Shown here piece after piece: positions 1-14,500 of a stretch of DNA of 64,000 bases; position 1 is the first letter of the stretch; each line of letters opens with the position of its first letter. Under the pieces are notes generated by a model that was not told the origin of the DNA, did not search any database, and saw nothing but the letters and a program-made list of their open reading frames with translations. The stretch comes from Ficedula albicollis (taxonomy: Eukaryota; Chordata; Aves; Passeriformes; Muscicapidae), in the NCBI RefSeq assembly GCF_000247815.1, contig NC_021674.1, positions 80,322,744-80,386,743 of the forward strand, read 5' to 3'. A program made the position numbers and the translations under genes.

Positions 1-1867
1 ATAGCAACAACAGCAGCCACTCTGAGTTCAAGTTATTGACACTTCACTGTCCATCTGCAGTTCCATCATACAGAGGCAATGTACCATCATTTCTCTTTTT
101 CTGATTGTGTTCACCCGAGGTTCTTTTGTGGAACAACTTATGAGTACTTTTTAATTGTAGTCTGCTACAACCTTTTGCCAGTGTAAAAGGGCAGAGAGTT
201 GATCCTTTCACTTATATATTCTCAGTCTTCTACTGAAGGCATTTAATTTATGAGAACTGGAAAATGGGACAGCATTAGGGTTTCATATATTCATGTACAA
301 AAGTCATTTTTATTTGAGATAGATGAACTCTGATGGATTACACAGCGTCAAATTATATGCTTCAAATTATATGGTGTAGCGATGGAGTGGTTTGACCGAG
401 TCACTCTAGGCTCCTTATCTGAAAAGGTCTTATATCAGGCATCTGAAACCACTCTTGGGTACTTAATCAAAACCAGTCTGGTTTGTCGGGGTCATCAGCA
501 TGCATAGACCACTGCCTAAATGACTCTGTCTGTATGGTGAGAGTATCTCAAATGACTGCCTGCTAGGTAGTCTGGGATCAAGCCACCCTTTTGTGTGCCT
601 GGCCTCTGGCATTCTGAAACCTCCAGCAGATGGATGAAGTTACTTTTTGGAATCCTCATGCCCAGCCAGAATCCCACTGAATACTGCAAGTTCCCTGAGG
701 TGCTTCAGAGAATAATTAACAAATTTCCAAGTTTACCCTTAAGATATAGCTGTGTTCAAAGACTGTCCTCCCCTGCATCTTGGATGTCTTCAGTGTGCCC
801 TCGTATACTGTCGTGTGTGCTGCATGGAAGCTTTGCTTTGTGTTGGTTCATGTTCCCCAGACATGAAGACATGTGCCCATGATATCACTCCATACCTTTC
901 TTTCATAAGGCTAACACAGAGCTCTTGGCAGATAGTGGAAAAATGTCAGTTTTTCACACAAATTTTGCAATAGTCACTTCAAAATCTTCCAATCCCAGTT
1001 TTCCCAAGGCTCCATGTTTGCTGGAGTCTTGCTGCAACACAAACCTAAATTCAGAACCCCTTCAGCACAAGCCTAACATGAAATGTGACAGTACTTCCAG
1101 AGGCAGTTCCTGGATCTGTTGCCATGCCAAGATGAGACACATATTTAGCTCCCAGTGAATCACCCTCCATGATTTCCACACAGATGTGGGCTCAGGGGAT
1201 AGCAGGTAAGGCACAGCCCTAAGCCCTGGGTCTTTCCCAGGGAAATTGCAGCTCTGGAGCTCTGGGTGTGTTTGCCTTAGGAGACAAAAAGGAAGCTGAC
1301 TTAATGCATAGGATCAGGCACCCCTCAGACACTTCTTGCCTTAATTATATTTACATAGGAGTAACAGCAAATAGAAGGAAAACTGTTCTTATCAGCACAG
1401 CTTGACATTCCCAGTGCATTAGCACATGAAATGATCTGGTGACAGAGTAAACAAAACATGAATTACTTTTAAAAAGCTTTTACAACAAATTCCAAGATGT
1501 TTCCATCTCAAAGGTGACCTGTAATTGTTAACAATTTGCAAAAACAATCCCATCGACTAAAATGAGGGTTTCAATGGAATCATTATAAATCATATAAATA
1601 ATTTCAAATTATCAAATTAAAGTATTCAGCACAACTGGTTTCAAACATGCCTTTTAATTTTCATCTAAGGCCCTATGACAACTGGACTGCCTCCACACTA
1701 TAGCAGTCAGGAGTAAACTTCTCTGCAGGATCCCTCTGCTTTTTCAGAAGCAGAACAGCTTCCCACTGAACCCAAAGGTTTTTGAGAGTCCTTAAAGAAC
1801 ACCCACCCACCTTTGTAACCCTTCTGGAGGCCCCATGGACTGAAGCTGGATGTTGTCCAGTTGTGGC
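1..1867. other. single-copy non-coding stretch
   Basis: AT-rich, CpG-poor sequence with no recognisable gene, RNA or mobile element. Open frames on either strand do not exceed 95 codons, overlap one another in different frames and show no family motif. Short AT-rich near-repeats occur around 345-375. It could be intronic or intergenic; nothing in it distinguishes the two. Confidence 0.6.
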
Positions 1868-2345
1868 AGTCACAGAATGGGTTAGCCCTTGGAAAATGAA
1901 AACGCCCTCTAAGGTCATCTATTTCCACCATTAACGCAGCACTGCCAAGTCCAACACTCAACCACGTCCCTAAGTGCCACATCTACATGTCTTTTAAGCA
2001 CTTCAAGGGACAGCAATTCCACAATTTCCCTGGGCAGCCCGTTCCAGCTGACAACCCTTTCAGTGAAGAAATTGTTCCCAGAATCCAATCTAAACTTCTC
2101 CTGATGAAATGTGAGGCATTTCCTTTTGTTCTCTAGCTCATTACTTGGGTGAAGGGATCAATATTCCCCTATTTTCATGCAGTTAGTTGTACAGAGTGAT
2201 AAGGCCTCCCCAGAGCCTCCTTTTTCCCAGGCTAAGCACCCCCAGCTCCCTCAACTGCTCCACACAAGACCCTTCACAAGGCTCTTTTCTCCAGGCCCTT
2301 CACTGGTTTCATCATGCCCTCACTACTCTGAGTCACAACAGCGAT
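1868..2345 (-). mobile_element. CR1 LINE 3' fragment (minus strand)
   Basis: Read on the minus strand this is a textbook avian CR1 3' end. From about 2345 down to 2120 it encodes the degraded ORF2 C-terminus: the equivalents of the Val-Lys-Gly-Leu-Glu and Glu-Leu-Gly-Leu-(Phe/Leu)-Ser-Leu stretches, then the leucine-tyrosine-rich tail. The 3' UTR-like part follows, with the familiar order: a phrase for a retained Phe-Phe-Thr motif, the 'gctgcccaggga' block, 'cttggcagtgctg', a 'gatgacctta' block, and the terminus near 1870. The element is 5'-truncated, as most CR1 copies are, and carries indels and stops, so it is dead. Its divergence from the other two CR1 copies indicates a different subfamily or age. 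The exact 5' boundary past 2345 is uncertain because similarity fades. Confidence 0.92.
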
Positions 2346-5300
2346 GTAATTTTGTCCCACCACCTCCCAAGGTGGCAAGGAGCTCATTTGGGCAAGGAGC
2401 TGGCAATCTGCCCTGGACATCTGAACAGCAAATCCAGGTAGGCAGAAATGGGCCACATCAGGGTACAGCACTCTGTGAGACAGCTACTGTGGCCAGGTGT
2501 GCTGGCAGCAGTGCACCACTCCCACTGTGTTCTGGATTAAGGCTTCAACATCTTTATGGGATGTTATGTACTTTTTATTGCCAGCTTCGTCTTATATACT
2601 GCCAAAGCCAGTATTTAATTTAGAACAGCTTTATTCAGAGGTATTTAACCACAGAGTATCTCAATCTGGAGGTGTGGGAAAAAAGATCACTTAAAATTTC
2701 TTTAATTTTTTTTTCTGGTTATATTCAGCAATCTTTTATTCAAAATAACTTGGAGCTATGCATAAAGGCTGATTATAAAACCTATCTAGGGGATTGAGTC
2801 ACACAGCTGTGCATTTAAATCTCCTTCAGCATGTTTCAACAGTCTCAAATACACGATGCTAAATTGGAGATGGGATTTTCGGATTAGAGATGGTGAAATG
2901 GTAGAGGGAGCACCAAGGATAGAAACGAAGTGAAAGTGTGACTTCTGCATAGGGCTGTGAGGTTTCATCAGGAATTTGGTTTGGAGGAAGGATGTCCTTG
3001 GCCTGAGAAAACCAAACAGCACAAACTGCACCAGGCTCTGAGAAACTCCCCAAGATATGTGCACTAGGACAGCCGTGCCACTCTTTAAAAAGTGTATTTT
3101 GCACCTGAGGAATTCAGAGTTTGATAATTTAGTACCTTTGGAAGAAGCTGTGGATGGCATGACCTGCTTGAAAGAACTGCTGTGACCTGCAGAAACAGAG
3201 CTGAGACCCAGAGCTTCATGATTAAGCTGAAACCAATAGAGTAGAGCTACCTTTTCTCCCTGAGACCCAGGCTCATAGCTTTGCCAGATTATTTTGACAT
3301 ATTTTCTCCACCCTGAGGATTGTAACTTTAGTTTCGACAATACCTTTTAGCTTGGAAACACTGTTGATTTTCTCTGCAGACTCTTGCCATAGAAAAAGAG
3401 GGAGGAAAAAATGAGTTCATTTCCAGACACTTGAGAGTATTGAAATTGTTCAGGTGCTGAAGTCAATGCAAGGCATCAGCTGATAAGTGGGAGGCTTAAA
3501 TGTTAAAAACCTGAAGGTAGCAAGACAATGATTTGAAAAGGCCTTCTTTCTTCCGATTACTACTGAGAAAGGATGATATTACAGTGAACCTTGTTAAAAC
3601 GGAATATTCCCAACAGAGAATAATTGATGTTAGTGCTACTGTCAAACTGAAGATCTGAAAGGGACTAATTACGTTTTCTACTAGGAATAACTTTCTATTT
3701 TGTCACTGCTCCGATACCTGAGCAATCCCATTAATCTCAAACATCTGAATGTCAGATTCTCTGCCTAATTTCTGCTGGGAAATAGCAAAACCAGAGCTAC
3801 CTAAGCAACAGTGGCCAAATTTGATGCCCTTAAATCAGAAGAACATGTAAAAACATTCTGAACAGTCTTCAATAGCTCCTTCTAAGGAACATGCAGGTAG
3901 AAGAAAGCAAGCATCCATGAAGCAGGGGGTCTAATAGTGGTTGCTGGTTTGGCTCTTCGCTGCTGGGATAGGGAGCAAGGGATCCTATTCCTACACTCCT
4001 GAATGGGGCTTTGGGGACAGGCATTGGGCTAAAAATGGGAGCTCAGAGGCTCTGCCTGCTAGGGGAAAATTTCTCTCCCCTCCTGTCTCACTGTCATTGA
4101 CTCATGACAGGGGCAATGTGCTCTCCCTCCAACTTCATTTGGCTTCTATCAGCTTTTCTAAACTAAAGGAAAGCAGTTGACTGCCTCCCTTGAGTGTCTC
4201 AGCCTGTTAAGTCCAAGAGAGGTGCATATGCTAGTGTGGGAGAGAGCACATAAAAACCATCACCTTGTGTTTCAAGAGAAAGCATAGGCTAGAAATGAAG
4301 GGCATTAGCACATCATCTACACAGCTACAGCAGCTCCAAAGTGCTCCGGCAATATTCCCTCACTCAGTGTTAACCTGCTCCTGAGTGCTTCTTCGTGGTA
4401 GCGTGCATATTCCCTGATATGTTTCAAAGAATGAGAGAGAGACTGGAGGAGCAGTTTTCAGACAGCATGCTAGTCGAGTCTCCTCTCACCCGGCTGGGCT
4501 GCCAGGACCCGCTCCCTCCCCCTGGGTGTGAGTGGTGCTGCTGCTTCTGTTCAGACAGTGACCAGGCATCACAGGCCTAGGGGAAATGGAAAAAAAACCC
4601 CAACACCAAAGGAATACTGGGGTAGTTTAAAGTCTCACCATTGCCAGAATTCTGGAAAGGCTGAAAAAAAATCAGAACTGAGCTCCTTGCCATCTATCTG
4701 AACATCCTGGAAAGATGATGATTGAGAAACCCCAAGAATAGAAGAACCAGAAGATTGGTCCAACTGAAGTTTACCAGCAGGATTTCTCCTTCAGCCAAAG
4801 CCAGGCCCTTTCCTTCAGTAGTCCCAGAAGCAGTATATAAAATAGCAATACTTTCTAGCAATTGGAGTATCAGCCATTTAAAAAAAAATATATCACACTT
4901 CCGAGGACATTAACAGAGTTTGCAGGTGCCATTAAGAGAACAGGGATCACTTTTGATCCCCCATCAAACCATAAGTCATGTTTTTCTCCTTAGCTAAGTT
5001 ATGTTTGGAACACAGAATGTCAGAAAAATGGAAGGTTTTTTTAGTCATAAGGAAGTATTTTTCTTTGCCTGGATGACATTGATTTTTAAAAAGAGTCTAG
5101 AGGTGAAGATGCAGAGATCTCTACATAATCAGAGGTATTCTGGTTCTTCCCAAAGGTGCTGATTACATCCACATCCACGTGTGAATTAAGTGCAAAGGAT
5201 AATGCAACCAGGGATAAACACTGGCACAAAAAGCTTAACACTGGAAGGTAACTGGAAGTAGGTGATGCATCCACACATCTGCCCAAATTGAATATGAAGG

Positions 5301-7333
5301 ACAGACAGTGTGCTGGAAATTTAATTCAAGGGAAATTTATGCCTAAATAAGCTGAAAAAAATCAGCAGTTTGAGGCACTATTTTTTAGCACATCTGAATA
5401 GATGTAATAGAAATATAATAGAAATAGAAATTGAATACAAATTTTGAGAGACTGACAGTATTAGGTAAAGAGACAGTATTTTGGAGACCTATTGATAGTC
5501 AGTTGTCCAGGGACATTTCAGAAGGCAGCTCTGATTTCACAAGAAGCACTGACTATCTAGATCTTCCCAATGACTACCTAGATCTCTGTGCATTGACACT
5601 TCAGTGCAGGAATGCAAGAAACCATCAAGGAATTTCTGGTAGTTTAACTCCGTAATTGTAGGCATGGCTAGATGGCCAGGATGTGGCAATTATCAGCGGA
5701 CATAACCTGCTGGTGATTTTCTTACCATCATCTTGCTGGTAGCCGCTGCCCAAAGTCTATTTTTACATGCACTGTGTACTTCAAGCTCCTTTCAACCATA
5801 TAACATCCTTTTATTTCTCTCCCTCCCCCCGCCACCGCCCTTTATCTGCCAAAAAACCATTCTAGCATAAGTGAAAATTCAGACTGGTTGATTTTCAGAA
5901 TGATTGTCATGATCACTCAGAATCACTCAGCCTTGTACTGCACACAGTTTGAACCACACATGCAGGGTTTCATGCCTCATGGAACAGCTCAAAAGTACAC
6001 TATCTAAAATGGCCCAAAATTACATCAGTGTTGGTACTCCTGCACTGGATAGTGGAGTTGTTTAAAGGTTGTTGCATTAAGAGTTCCATTAAGATATTTG
6101 TTGGGTTTTTTATGCCTAAAATACTAAAAATAAAATTACCATTCTTTCCCACTGAAGATAACATTTAGAAACATTATTTTATAAGCTAGTTCCAGAGGAA
6201 AAAACATTTTTCTGAAAATTAACCATGGTATCATCAGCATCATGAATTAAACCCACAGAGAAGAGAGATATTACATGCATCCAAAATATAATTTCTGAAA
6301 GAAAGATATCTTTTTTCCCCCCTTCTTGTGTAATGCCCATTGTGTGCCTGGTTAGAAAGCAATAGCTTGGTTATGAAATAATGGAAATTTTATCCATGTA
6401 AATGCCGCCCGCACATTAAAATCATCACACAGCTCACAGAGTGCTGTCTGCAAGATTCTGGCCCATAAATCCATCAGTAAATAAGGACTGTTTTACTGTG
6501 GCTCATAACATTAGGTGAATTTCTTATTAAATGGCTGACTAGAATGTGCTATACATGAAAAAGAGAATACCAAATTAAGCTGTGCTGTAAAAATTAAACC
6601 ATAAGATAAGACAAATGCTAGCCTTTGTATTTTTAACCTATTTTACATTTTCTGTTCCAAGTTCAAGCTCCAAAGCCTGTGTGGTAATAGCTCTACTGCT
6701 TGCTTCTGGCAGTGGTGCATCTGGAGGTCCCAGGGCACAGCTGCACGGTAGGGAGAGCCAGGAGCATTTTAAGGATCATGCCTGTATGTATTTAAAGGAA
6801 TGCTCCTGTATGGGGCTGATCAGTGACACTTGGAGCACTCATAAAGCACAAGAGATGGATGCAACTGAATGTCATTCCCTTGGGGGAAACTGCCATAGTT
6901 AAGGTGGCAAACTCTCAGGGTTCTCTCCATCATTTGAGTCTGGCTGCTCTGGAAACATCCTTTCAGTCTGTGTTTTTTTCCCAATCCTCCTCTGATGCCC
7001 GAGCAGAATCACTGGCAAGGGATGGCCAGGGTGAATACAGACAGGGATCAATGAGATACTTTTGCCTGGTCACAAGCCTCACTGAATGGTGTTGAGTGTG
7101 GCCAGCAGATGGTGATGATTGCCAGCTCACTCTGTCCATGAGGAAAGGCGACAGGATCGTTTTAAGTGTGACAGCCTGGATCTCATATACAGGGTATGCA
7201 AAAGCTCCTTCACATATGAATGTCTTGGGGACGAGCCCACACTTGGATCTAGTCACACCTTCTGAATTCCCCAAACTACACAGGAGCCAGGATAATAGAA
7301 TCTTACCTTGGAAAGCTTCCTCCACAACCAAAG
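2346..7333. other. single-copy non-coding stretch
   Basis: No gene is recognised in this 5-kb stretch. The longest open frame is 184 codons on the minus strand at 2786-3340; it has no domain, signal peptide or repeat structure I can identify and is treated as a chance frame. A small C-rich patch lies at about 5819-5840. Near 5549-5590 a short phrase (tgacta-N-ctagatct) occurs twice about 20 bp apart. The region has the low CpG content of ordinary vertebrate intronic or intergenic DNA. Confidence 0.55.
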
Positions 7334-7465
7334 AATAAAGAAAAATAGCTTAAGAAAAGTTAAATGTTTTAATATGGTGTGGAAGATATTTAAGTGATGT
7401 AATAAAGAAAAATAGCTTAAGAAAAGTTAAATATTTAATATGGTGTGGAAGATATTTAAGTAATG
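7334..7465. repeat. 67-bp tandem duplication, 2 copies
   Basis: Two head-to-tail copies of an AT-rich 67-bp unit lie at 7334-7400 and 7401-7465. Both begin 'aataaagaaaaatagcttaa' and end with a 'gatatttaagt' phrase. The second copy has a 2-bp shortening of a T run and a few substitutions, so the duplication is not brand new and not simply a copied read. There is no coding potential. Confidence 0.92.
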
Positions 7466-10400
7466 CTTTCTTTCCTATCTGATTCTATATTAAAAGTTCA
7501 TTTACATGCTCAGCAGTTCCCAGACCTCTATTGGCTCCTGTGGACATCACAGTGCCTCAGGGATATGAACAAAACCCCAAAGCATGTGAAGTGGACTTCC
7601 AGACATAGCAAGAACTCAAGGAAATTGGCAGGAATTTTTGCTTCCAATATACTGCTGTGATTGGACCAGGTCCTTACTTCTCCCCAGCCCTGATGTCTGG
7701 ACCTGCTAATACTCCAGATTTAAGATTTCCTGGGAGTGCAAAGTGGTGCCTTAGCATGAGCCTCAAACTCATCTCCCTCCCTGAGCTGGGATATCCCTAA
7801 GGCTTGTCCAGGTTGTTCTCACTTGTTCTTCTGCTGCTCTTCATCAGCATTGGGCAGGGTTCTCTGCTAGCACTCATTAACAGGAACAGTTAGCAGTAAC
7901 TGCAGGATTGCAAGTTTCCAAACATCCATGCTGTGCTTTTTGACAGCGAGCTAAAACAGCTACAAATACTTCCACCAGTAAATCCCAGTATATTTATCAC
8001 CCACCCACATATCAAACTTGCCTCAAAGCAAGCTGTGCTTAAGTCTCTAGTGTATCTAGTCTTCTTTATGTTTTTTCTTCCTCTATGAAATATGACAAGT
8101 ATTCTCTTTTTTTCTTTTTGTGTGTGTGCTTTTTTTTTGTTTTAGTGAAGTGTCTGCAAACACTTATTCTATTATCAAGTACTTGGGAAACAAGCAAGCT
8201 TTACTTTTGTACATATGTGTTTACTTTTAGAAGCTTAGTATGTATGTTTAATCATAAGTCAGAGCCTAAAACCAACAGTGACTGAAAACTGATATTTTGA
8301 CACTAAATACTGTAGCCTTTTCTAAGAGACAACCGGACTGCATTAAGTGATTTAGAAGTGTCAATTTCCATTTAATATGAGAAGGTTTCAGAGCATATTT
8401 GACACAATGGAAGATTTCTCCATTTTGTGTGTCTTTCACAGACACTTCTGCAGCTACCAGGGAGAAGAAGAAATCTCTGTTTTCTTCAAACTCCTCAGCA
8501 CACAGATAACTAAGAGGTTAAATGCAGGGCTCATTTCACTTCTTTAACAACAACAACAACAATAATAATAATGATAATAATATATTCTGTGTGGAAATTT
8601 TCCTGCTTTCTTTTTCCAAACATCTCCACAAGTAGGAGCAACTAGGACTGTAGTCCTTATGCCCAAACAGCATTTTGGACCCCTCAGAGGCTCAGTCAGA
8701 CAGCACAGTCCCATCACAGAAAGTCTTCTCCAAACACAAATTGTAAGGATCTTAGATAACTACTATTTCTCTTATTATAATAAGAGTTTATTACTATTTC
8801 TTACTAACTTTTTTTGTTTGTTTTGTTCTCCCCTGTAAGAGGGGGGCTTTTTCTTCTGCATCTATACGTTAGCTGACAACTGGAATATATCCAAAAAAGG
8901 AGACCAGAGGCTCCCTGACAGCAAAAGGTTCAAATAGCTAATAAGATCTCCCCCAGTCCTTCCCTGTTTCCAATGGGTGAGTTTTTTGAGGACCCATGGG
9001 AGGAATTCCAATAGGGACAAGATGATTGGTGTTCTTCAGAGGAAGACTTTGTGTTTCAATATCCCTGAAAGCTCTCCTAAGGCTCAGCAAACAACTGCTG
9101 TGTGAAATGCAGCCTAGAGAAAGGCTCACACACACATACAGCAGGAAAGTACAATTGTAACTCAGGTGAGAGTTCCTATCCATACCAGCCCCAAATGTAT
9201 AATTTGTCCAGTTACTCAGGAATTTCAGATCTTTGTTTCAGTCCAGTGAACAAAACCTGTGATGATCTGAGTTCTTAATTCAAGAAGATAATGCACAGCA
9301 TAATTTGATTTTTAGCTGTCTCCACACTGAGAATTTCACAATCACACCATGCAAAGATGTTTTATCAAATATTTACCGCTCTGCAAGACCACTTGCCTGC
9401 TTTATGAAATAAAACAGCTGTAAAGGCATTAGTCTCACCAGCAAGAAAAGGGTGGATATTTGACTGTCACAACTCAGGGAAACATGAATTGTCACCTGAG
9501 CAGTGACAGCTAACACAGCAAGCTGTGTCAAACAGAGCTGGGTGCAGCTTGTATCCAGCAGGACCACTTCAGTCTGGTCAGACTGTTCTGACCCTAACAA
9601 GTTGGGCAGAATCATTTGGAAAATATCTAATAAACAAAACATATGTGTGCCTGCTTCTAACCCATTTCAGACCTCACTCACTTTCCAAACCAGATTCTAA
9701 CTACTAAGCTATTTCAGCAATTTAAAAAGCACTTTGTTTTAATGTCCTTTAATGAAATGTCATTGCAAATAGATAAAAATTAAATTATTTACTGTATAAA
9801 TATGTAAATTGTGCCTGTGTATTATGATCACCCACATCACGATAGGGTCTTGCTTGGCAGCCAACTTAGGTTTTGCACCTTTGGATATTTTGGGATATGA
9901 TCTAAGACACAACATGGATACAGCTTTGCTAAGTTTCAAGTATTTCTTCCCATGCAGGACTTCACACAAATGAGAAATGCTACTACTCAAAAGCATTACT
10001 GCAAGAGCAGAGTGGTGTTGATAAGAAGCTGTCCAGTTTAAAACTGAGATGTTAATTTGACTGGCAGTCATTGTGTGTTTGTAAGTCAGGACAACATACT
10101 TACAGATCAACCGTCTACAAAACTCTCTCTATGAGAAAATGGAAAGATTTTCATCAACAAAACACTTGAAGCAAGGCACAGAACATTCAATTCCGTGAAA
10201 CATGGGATAGTGGAATTATCCTGGCAATTTACATGTGAGCTCTGAGTCAGTGTTTTCAGGCAGGGAATAATTCCACATATGCATCCCTAATGAAACAGGA
10301 TCATAAATCTTTCTGAATGGTGCTTTTCAGCTTATATGCTTGGCTTCAAATTTGTCTCCTACAGGAAAGACACTGGAAGACAGAGGCAGCCCAGGGTCCA

Positions 10401-11387
10401 GCCCAAGGGGCACAGTTCAAGAGAGCATTTTGCTGTGTGGGACCCCATTTGTATGCTCTTATCTGAAATGGGTATTTATATGAGTATTTGTAATGGGTAC
10501 TAAAGAAAAGAAAAAAAAAATGGGCAAAAGAGCAGAACAGCAGGCCAGGTAGCAATCACTGTCTGGGGTAGCAGATAGCCTGGCCTGCTTGAATATAAAA
10601 AAGAAACAAAACAAGTAAATCAGAACCACTAAAACCTTAATAGGAATATCTGTCTAATTTAACTTGTCTGGAGGAATATGTTAATCTCAAAGTACATAAA
10701 TGTGTAGGTCTATAATAGCTAAGCCTTCTTGTGCTGCTTATGCTATAAGTATAAACCAAAATCTTTCCAAACAGATTTAAAAAAGAGGTGAATCTGAGGC
10801 TAGTCAGTGTATTTGGGCCCTGGGCCAAAAGTCAAAAATTGTGAGATACTGCCACAGCACAGATAGCTGCAAACACACCCAGTGGCAAAAAGGTGTCTGG
10901 AGGGACAGGAAACAACCAAGGGCTCAGGTAGCCACGCTGGGACTGGAGGTTGTCCATCCTGGAGAACTGGATGTGTGTTACTCCCCTCCTCTGAAAGGCT
11001 CTGCCAGAGAGATGTCACTTCATCTGAAATGTGGGCTCAGGAAAGGAATCTTTCCTGGCCTTCATTGACTTCTAGCTCTTAAAACAGCATAAATTGGAAA
11101 TCCAACCTGTAGTATAATTAGAAGCTGTCAGCATGATATTCCTCCAGGATATCTGAACTTGGAAAGTCTTGCAGGGAAAATGGCACAATTCTGCAAGTGT
11201 GGTGCTAGAGGTCTCAGTGCATCCTGCTCCCTGCCAGGCTTAAGCCATGGCAATTGGCCAGATGTGTAAAAGAACAGGCTTTCCAGTGGTAGTAACCAAG
11301 TGACAATGCTGGGGACTAGCAATATGCTGCTCCCTAAATATTTTAAATTGGATTTGATAAGCTGCTGATATGGTACCACTGTGTACA
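7466..11387. other. single-copy non-coding stretch with one microsatellite
   Basis: No gene is recognised; open frames do not exceed 116 codons and lack motifs. The only structured element is the AAC/AAT microsatellite near 8546. There are scattered T-rich runs, for example 8106-8140. Confidence 0.55.
8546..8582. repeat. (AAC)n/(AAT)n microsatellite
   Basis: A short compound trinucleotide array: about five AAC units run directly into about seven AAT units with one interruption (atgataat). It is likely polymorphic. No function is implied. Confidence 0.9.
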
Positions 11388-11560
11388 TTTCGATAGTACT
11401 GCAGAGACTGAATGATGGTTTGGGCGCTACCAAAAACTCCTTCATTTTTTTCGATAGTACTGCAGAGACTGAATGATGGTCTGGGTGCTACCAAAAACTC
11501 CTTCATTTCCTGCAGAGACTGAATGATGGTTTGGGCGCTACCAAAAACTCCTTCATTTTT
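11388..11560. repeat. ~60-bp minisatellite, 3 copies
   Basis: Three head-to-tail copies of a unit containing 'gcagagactgaatgatggt' and 'ctaccaaaaactccttcatt' lie at about 11388-11448, 11449-11509 and 11510-11558. The third copy lacks the leading 'tcgatagtac' segment. Copies 1 and 3 share 'tttgggcgct' where copy 2 has 'tctgggtgct', so the outer copies are more alike than either is to the middle one. The array produces a repeated peptide in minus-strand frames, an artefact of the repeat rather than evidence for a protein. Confidence 0.93.
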
Positions 11561-14500
11561 AGAAACCCAGACAGACCCCTGGTAGAACATGGGTGACTCT
11601 TAAAGGCAACTTTGCTATTAGCTTCTGCAACAAATACTTGATCAGTCTGCTCCCAAAAGAGACGTTCCTTTGTGCCTTTCTGCAAGAACAGGCCTGAGCA
11701 GGAAGGAGCTGTATGTCCCATGTCCCACAGACTCTTTGGGAAGGGAAGCGCCCAGCAGCGGGTGTTTATAGGTGATGAAGAAGGAAACACTGGCAGTGTG
11801 GATGGTGTCCAGAGCAGAGGCAGGAGTGGACATGCCCCCTGCCCCCAGCAGTCAGGTGGTGAGGTGTTTCCCTGCAGGTCCTGGGAGAGCAGGCAGACTG
11901 TGTATTGCCAAGAAGCTGCCAGCTGGGCAAAAGGATCCAGCCAGCAAAGACAACAGAGGGAAATCTGGCATTCGGAAAGCCCTGTGCAGGAGCCACAGCC
12001 TTGGCAACTATTTGTAGGATTCAGCCTTGACTTCAATTGGGTAGCCTTACTTCATTTTGACTCCTGGTTCCCATTCTGGATTTGAGGAAACAGTAAGGAA
12101 AAGGGTAGTTCTACGTGAGCAGAGGAGTTAGATGTTGGGGCTGATGAATTTTCTTATTTCTAAATAGTGTAGAGGCCCAAACTGTGTTGCCCAAATGTCT
12201 TTGCTGTCCGTGGGACTAAAGAAAAACATCCCTTTGTGGGAGTAGCTCCCTGTTACAAAAGCAGCCTTGCCAAGCCCTACCCAAGCCCAGGATATCCAAG
12301 GATATAGCCTGTGACTCTTTCAGGGTATTTCCTTGCCTGGAGAGGAGTACAGCTGCTGCTGCCCTATGGGAAGTTTCTCAGCAGTCCAACACCATGGTTA
12401 CAGCAGGGCTTGAGTCCATACTGGCTGCACAGGGGGCAGGTAGCTCCCTTCCTTTTGGAGCAAACTTATAAATCTGGAGGCTACAAGCATGCCCTGCTTC
12501 AGTTCACTCTTGAGGTTAAAGAGCTTGATTAATCTGCCTCAGATCATGTTTTTAAGCCCTTCCCTGCAGCCTCACCAGGTAATTCACAGCTGTGTCCCAA
12601 GTGGGAGACTCCTTCAGCCGAGATCCAACCAACAACAAGTTGTGGGACCAAATCCCACCACATATTTCATAGGATGCAATCCTCCTTGTGCAGCAGTGTG
12701 AAAGGTCTGGCTTTCTCTCAGCACTGCTTTTTTTACTGGTAGAAGCGCTACCAGTCAAACTGCTTCCCACACTACATTTGTGCAGCAGATTATTCCCAGC
12801 TCAGCATGATGCTCCCTGGCCTTCCCGAACTCACTTCTGCAGATCACATCTCTAGTTCACCTCAGCTGCATTCAAATTCTGATCTCATCTGCACCTGCTG
12901 AACTTCCACCACAGTGACCTCCACAGACCCCACATTTGTTACTGCCAGGACTGTCAAGAGCACAAAATTATCAGTAAAAAGGTTTAGAAGGGCTAATCCA
13001 CTAGCTGTTTGCAGAAGTAAAATCTTGGGAAGGTGTTTAATTTTACACAGGCCAAATGCTGTTGAGAAGGCTGTTCAGAAAGACAAATTTACACAAGCAT
13101 GTGGAGAAATAGGTGCTTGCCTTTTTAATACACTAGTCACTTTTAAAAGGAGACCCAGAGTAATATTTTCAGTCAAGGGATTAGTTTGACAGACTTAAAT
13201 TAGACTATAATTAGATGGAGATGAGTTTGGCCTCGTGACCTTTTTCTTTCTCCTGGTGTACTCCATGTCTTTGACCAATGATTCTTTGACCAAATAGCTT
13301 TCAACTGATTTAAGGCTTTTCTTGCTGTTTGCATGGAGATTTTTTTCCCCCCTCCCTTTTTAATATATGAGATTGCTTCCTTTGTGACGTGGAAGAGATC
13401 CTTATGTCTTAAACACATCATTCTTACAGGGAGGCTATGCTAAATCCAAATCCCTCAGCCAGAAAAGGGGCTGCTGCTGGTTTCCTCTTTACTCACTAAA
13501 GAAATTGCCAGCAAGGGGCACCAGGATTTCAGCAGAAATACCAGGACCAGGGAAACATGAATTTTAAAGCTGACATCCACTGTCTTTAGGTGGGTTTTTC
13601 AGGAAAAGAAAAGAACTCCAAAAACTGCCCCCAACAACGACAATGGCACGTTGTCAACAGCAACAGGCTCAGAACAGCAAAACCAACACTACCTCTGTCT
13701 GTACACTCCTGAAGCTGTTACATAATAATACAAGCAAACATACATCTAAACTTTATTCAAGTTCTTAAGACAGGCAAGTTTATCTCCATCCTGAAAAGTA
13801 TGGGAAGATACCCAAGGATACAGATCATTTCAGCATGCACATGACTTTGTCAATAGAGGAAAAACAGGGAACAGTTAAGTACAATTTTCTCTAATTTCAT
13901 AGGAATCCAAGAATACCTTGCAGAAGAACCAAGCTATTTAGAAATAAATGCTACTCTTTAGATATCTTAATTATACAATGTTGTCCTTTTTTCATGCTGG
14001 CAAGTGCTCTTGTTCCTGAAAATTATCTGTATATCTGGCATCTGACAATCTATGATTTTGGTGCCTATAAATTAATTGGAGATCATAGTTTTAACAAATA
14101 AGAGATTTTCTGTGTGCTTGTATTTTTTAAATTGGGCAGATCCCATGAAAGGTGCCCTCCCAAGTCCCAAAGTTTGGGAGAAGACTGAAATGCTAAGGTA
14201 GGCTGAAGCCAATCCCTGATCATGGAGGGCTGCTGGCTCTTAGGAGATTGCAATCTGCATTTCAAGACAGTCAAGAACAGCTCACTCTGTACTTAGAGGC
14301 CTCCTAAAAACCCCGGAAAAAATCCACAGGGCTGGTGATTACCTAGTTCTCGTGCAGAGAGGCTGCAATGCTGTTCAGTCCATGTTTTCCCTCATTTGGT
14401 CTGCCTTGAACTTTTGAATGACTGTGATTCATGCGGCTGAATACTTCAATGAACAGTACTTAAGCCCTGGTTTGGGGAATCACAGAAGCACATTTGCCTT

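Noticed and set aside
2786..3340. 184-residue minus-strand open frame
   Set aside because: No recognisable domain, signal peptide or exon context; its length is within chance for a 64-kb window.
11240..12036. Minus-strand frames with a repeated peptide (MKEFLVAP-type)
   Set aside because: The peptide repeat mirrors the DNA minisatellite at 11388-11560 and the remainder has no known domain.
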